5,156 nucleotides of DNA from contig JAUUYV010000174.1 of assembly GCA_030590275.1 (NCBI GenBank), positions 1-5,156 on the forward strand, in the 5' to 3' direction. The notes under the pieces are model-generated. The model made no database searches. It saw only the letters and a list, made by a program, of their open reading frames with translations, and was not told where the DNA came from. Position numbers and translations under genes: made by a program. This document shows, piece after piece, positions 4,642 through 5,156 of the stretch (the first letter of the stretch is position 1; every line of letters begins with the position of its first letter). Source of the stretch: Porticoccaceae bacterium. GTDB lineage: Bacteria > Pseudomonadota > Gammaproteobacteria > Pseudomonadales > Porticoccaceae.

Positions 4642-5036
4642 TTAAACCACCCCCAGGAATTCAGTATATTGTCTACAGCATTAGAAATGAGGCCTCTAGT
4701 GAAGTTGCACCAAACCTGGTGAGATCAAACTCGACCAATCTCCACTAACAGCCTACGCTAATATCTAACTTCCCAGAGCAACATTACAATCACCTCGATT
4801 TCCGCTCTGAATTATTAATTGCGATATCAAATATAGCTGAAAACCCAGGTCTTTAATTAATATCAATTGTGAATAACATTTCTTAGTAGTTCAGCTCTTA
4901 CTTAGCCTGGTACGATATTAAATATCAGCGCTATCTGATTAATAATAAAGCGTTCTAAAACCTTGAACCACGTCTTAATAACAAACAATAGCGCTAGCAA
5001 TCACCTTGCTTTTTGCTAAGCTAAATACTGTAATCA
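4642..5036. other. AT-rich intergenic region without a convincing gene
   Basis: These 395 bases are AT-rich with stops in all frames on both strands. They contain a 5-bp hairpin CACCA-AACC-TGGTG (4708-4721), a 13-nt palindrome GATATTAAATATC (4914-4926), and an imperfect direct repeat of that motif at 4822-4838. They probably hold the decayed remainder of the insertion sequence and the upstream region of the next ORF. I see no promoter, RNA gene or terminator that I would assign. Confidence 0.5.
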
Positions 5037-5156
5037 ATGCAATATAAAGTCAGCTATTGGGTCCGCCTGGAGGCCGTCAATAAGACAATATATTCGTCAC
5101 CCATCGAGCGTACCGATTTCGATAACTATATCGAACACCGGTCAGCAATGGGTAGA
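5037..5156 (+). CDS. Start of an unidentified ORF, cut by the window end
   Basis: ATG 5037 opens a frame of 40 codons that is still open at the last base. An in-frame TAA stop lies only three bases before the ATG (5031-5033), so this is the first possible start. The peptide begins MQYKVSYWVRLEAVNK and later has ERTDFDNYIEHRSAMGR. Its composition is more GC-rich and protein-like than the preceding 395 bases. No clear Shine-Dalgarno sequence is present. I do not recognise the family, and with only 40 residues it may not be a gene. Confidence 0.35.
   Translation, partial: MQYKVSYWVRLEAVNKTIYSSPIERTDFDNYIEHRSAMGR

Noticed and set aside
4763..4769. ATCTAAC as a second attC left box
   Set aside because: It is a perfect 7-mer match to RYYYAAC, but no paired inner boxes or GTTRRRY partner lie within attC range.
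4996..5014. AGCAA-TCACC-TTGCT followed by T-run, as an intrinsic terminator
   Set aside because: The stem is only five pairs and not GC-rich, and there is no gene directly upstream to terminate.
1..5156. CRISPR array, tRNA, rRNA or riboswitch
   Set aside because: No regularly spaced direct repeats, tRNA-like cloverleaf with CCA end, rRNA signature or recognisable riboswitch core was seen by eye on either strand.

Overview
The window looks like a chromosomal accessory region of a Gammaproteobacterium, possibly a marine one. This rests on moderate GC in the coding parts, a RAYT-type transposase, a DUF481 outer-membrane protein, and a metabolic pair made of a serine hydrolase and an SDR oxidoreductase. 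The lineage is an inference from gene families only; there is no rRNA or tRNA in the window.

Left (1-985): a REP-associated tyrosine (Y1/HUH) transposase gene lies between two perfect 19-nt inverted repeats, forming a compact unit of about 720 bp. Between it and the next gene is roughly 245 bp without a convincing gene. That stretch holds a small stem-loop, an orphan perfect Shine-Dalgarno sequence followed by an ATT codon, and a widely spaced 10-nt inverted repeat.

Middle (985-4198): a DUF481-type secreted or outer-membrane protein reads leftward. A divergent intergenic region with a short palindrome separates it from a rightward pair: a cytoplasmic beta-lactamase-fold serine hydrolase (COG1680-like) and, 79 nt further on, a classical NAD-type SDR dehydrogenase. 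A plausible joint role is ester hydrolysis followed by oxidation of the released alcohol, but the substrate cannot be read from the sequence.

Right (4199-5156): composition falls sharply to AT-rich. A small secreted-looking ORF ends exactly at the start of an imperfect palindrome with the layout of an integron attC site (left TAAC box, right GTTA box, one extrahelical G, stop codon inside the left box). This looks like a lone gene cassette with no integrase in view. It is followed by a 34-codon remnant of an IS3-family OrfA, about 395 bp of AT-rich DNA with no convincing gene, and the start of an unidentified ORF that runs off the end.

The main points for a second look are the attC-like cassette behind the SDR gene; the repeated occurrence of ATC or ATT exactly where an ATG start is expected (positions 55, 801, 2146 and perhaps 4209); and a near-copy of the transposase end repeat inside the attC-like arm.
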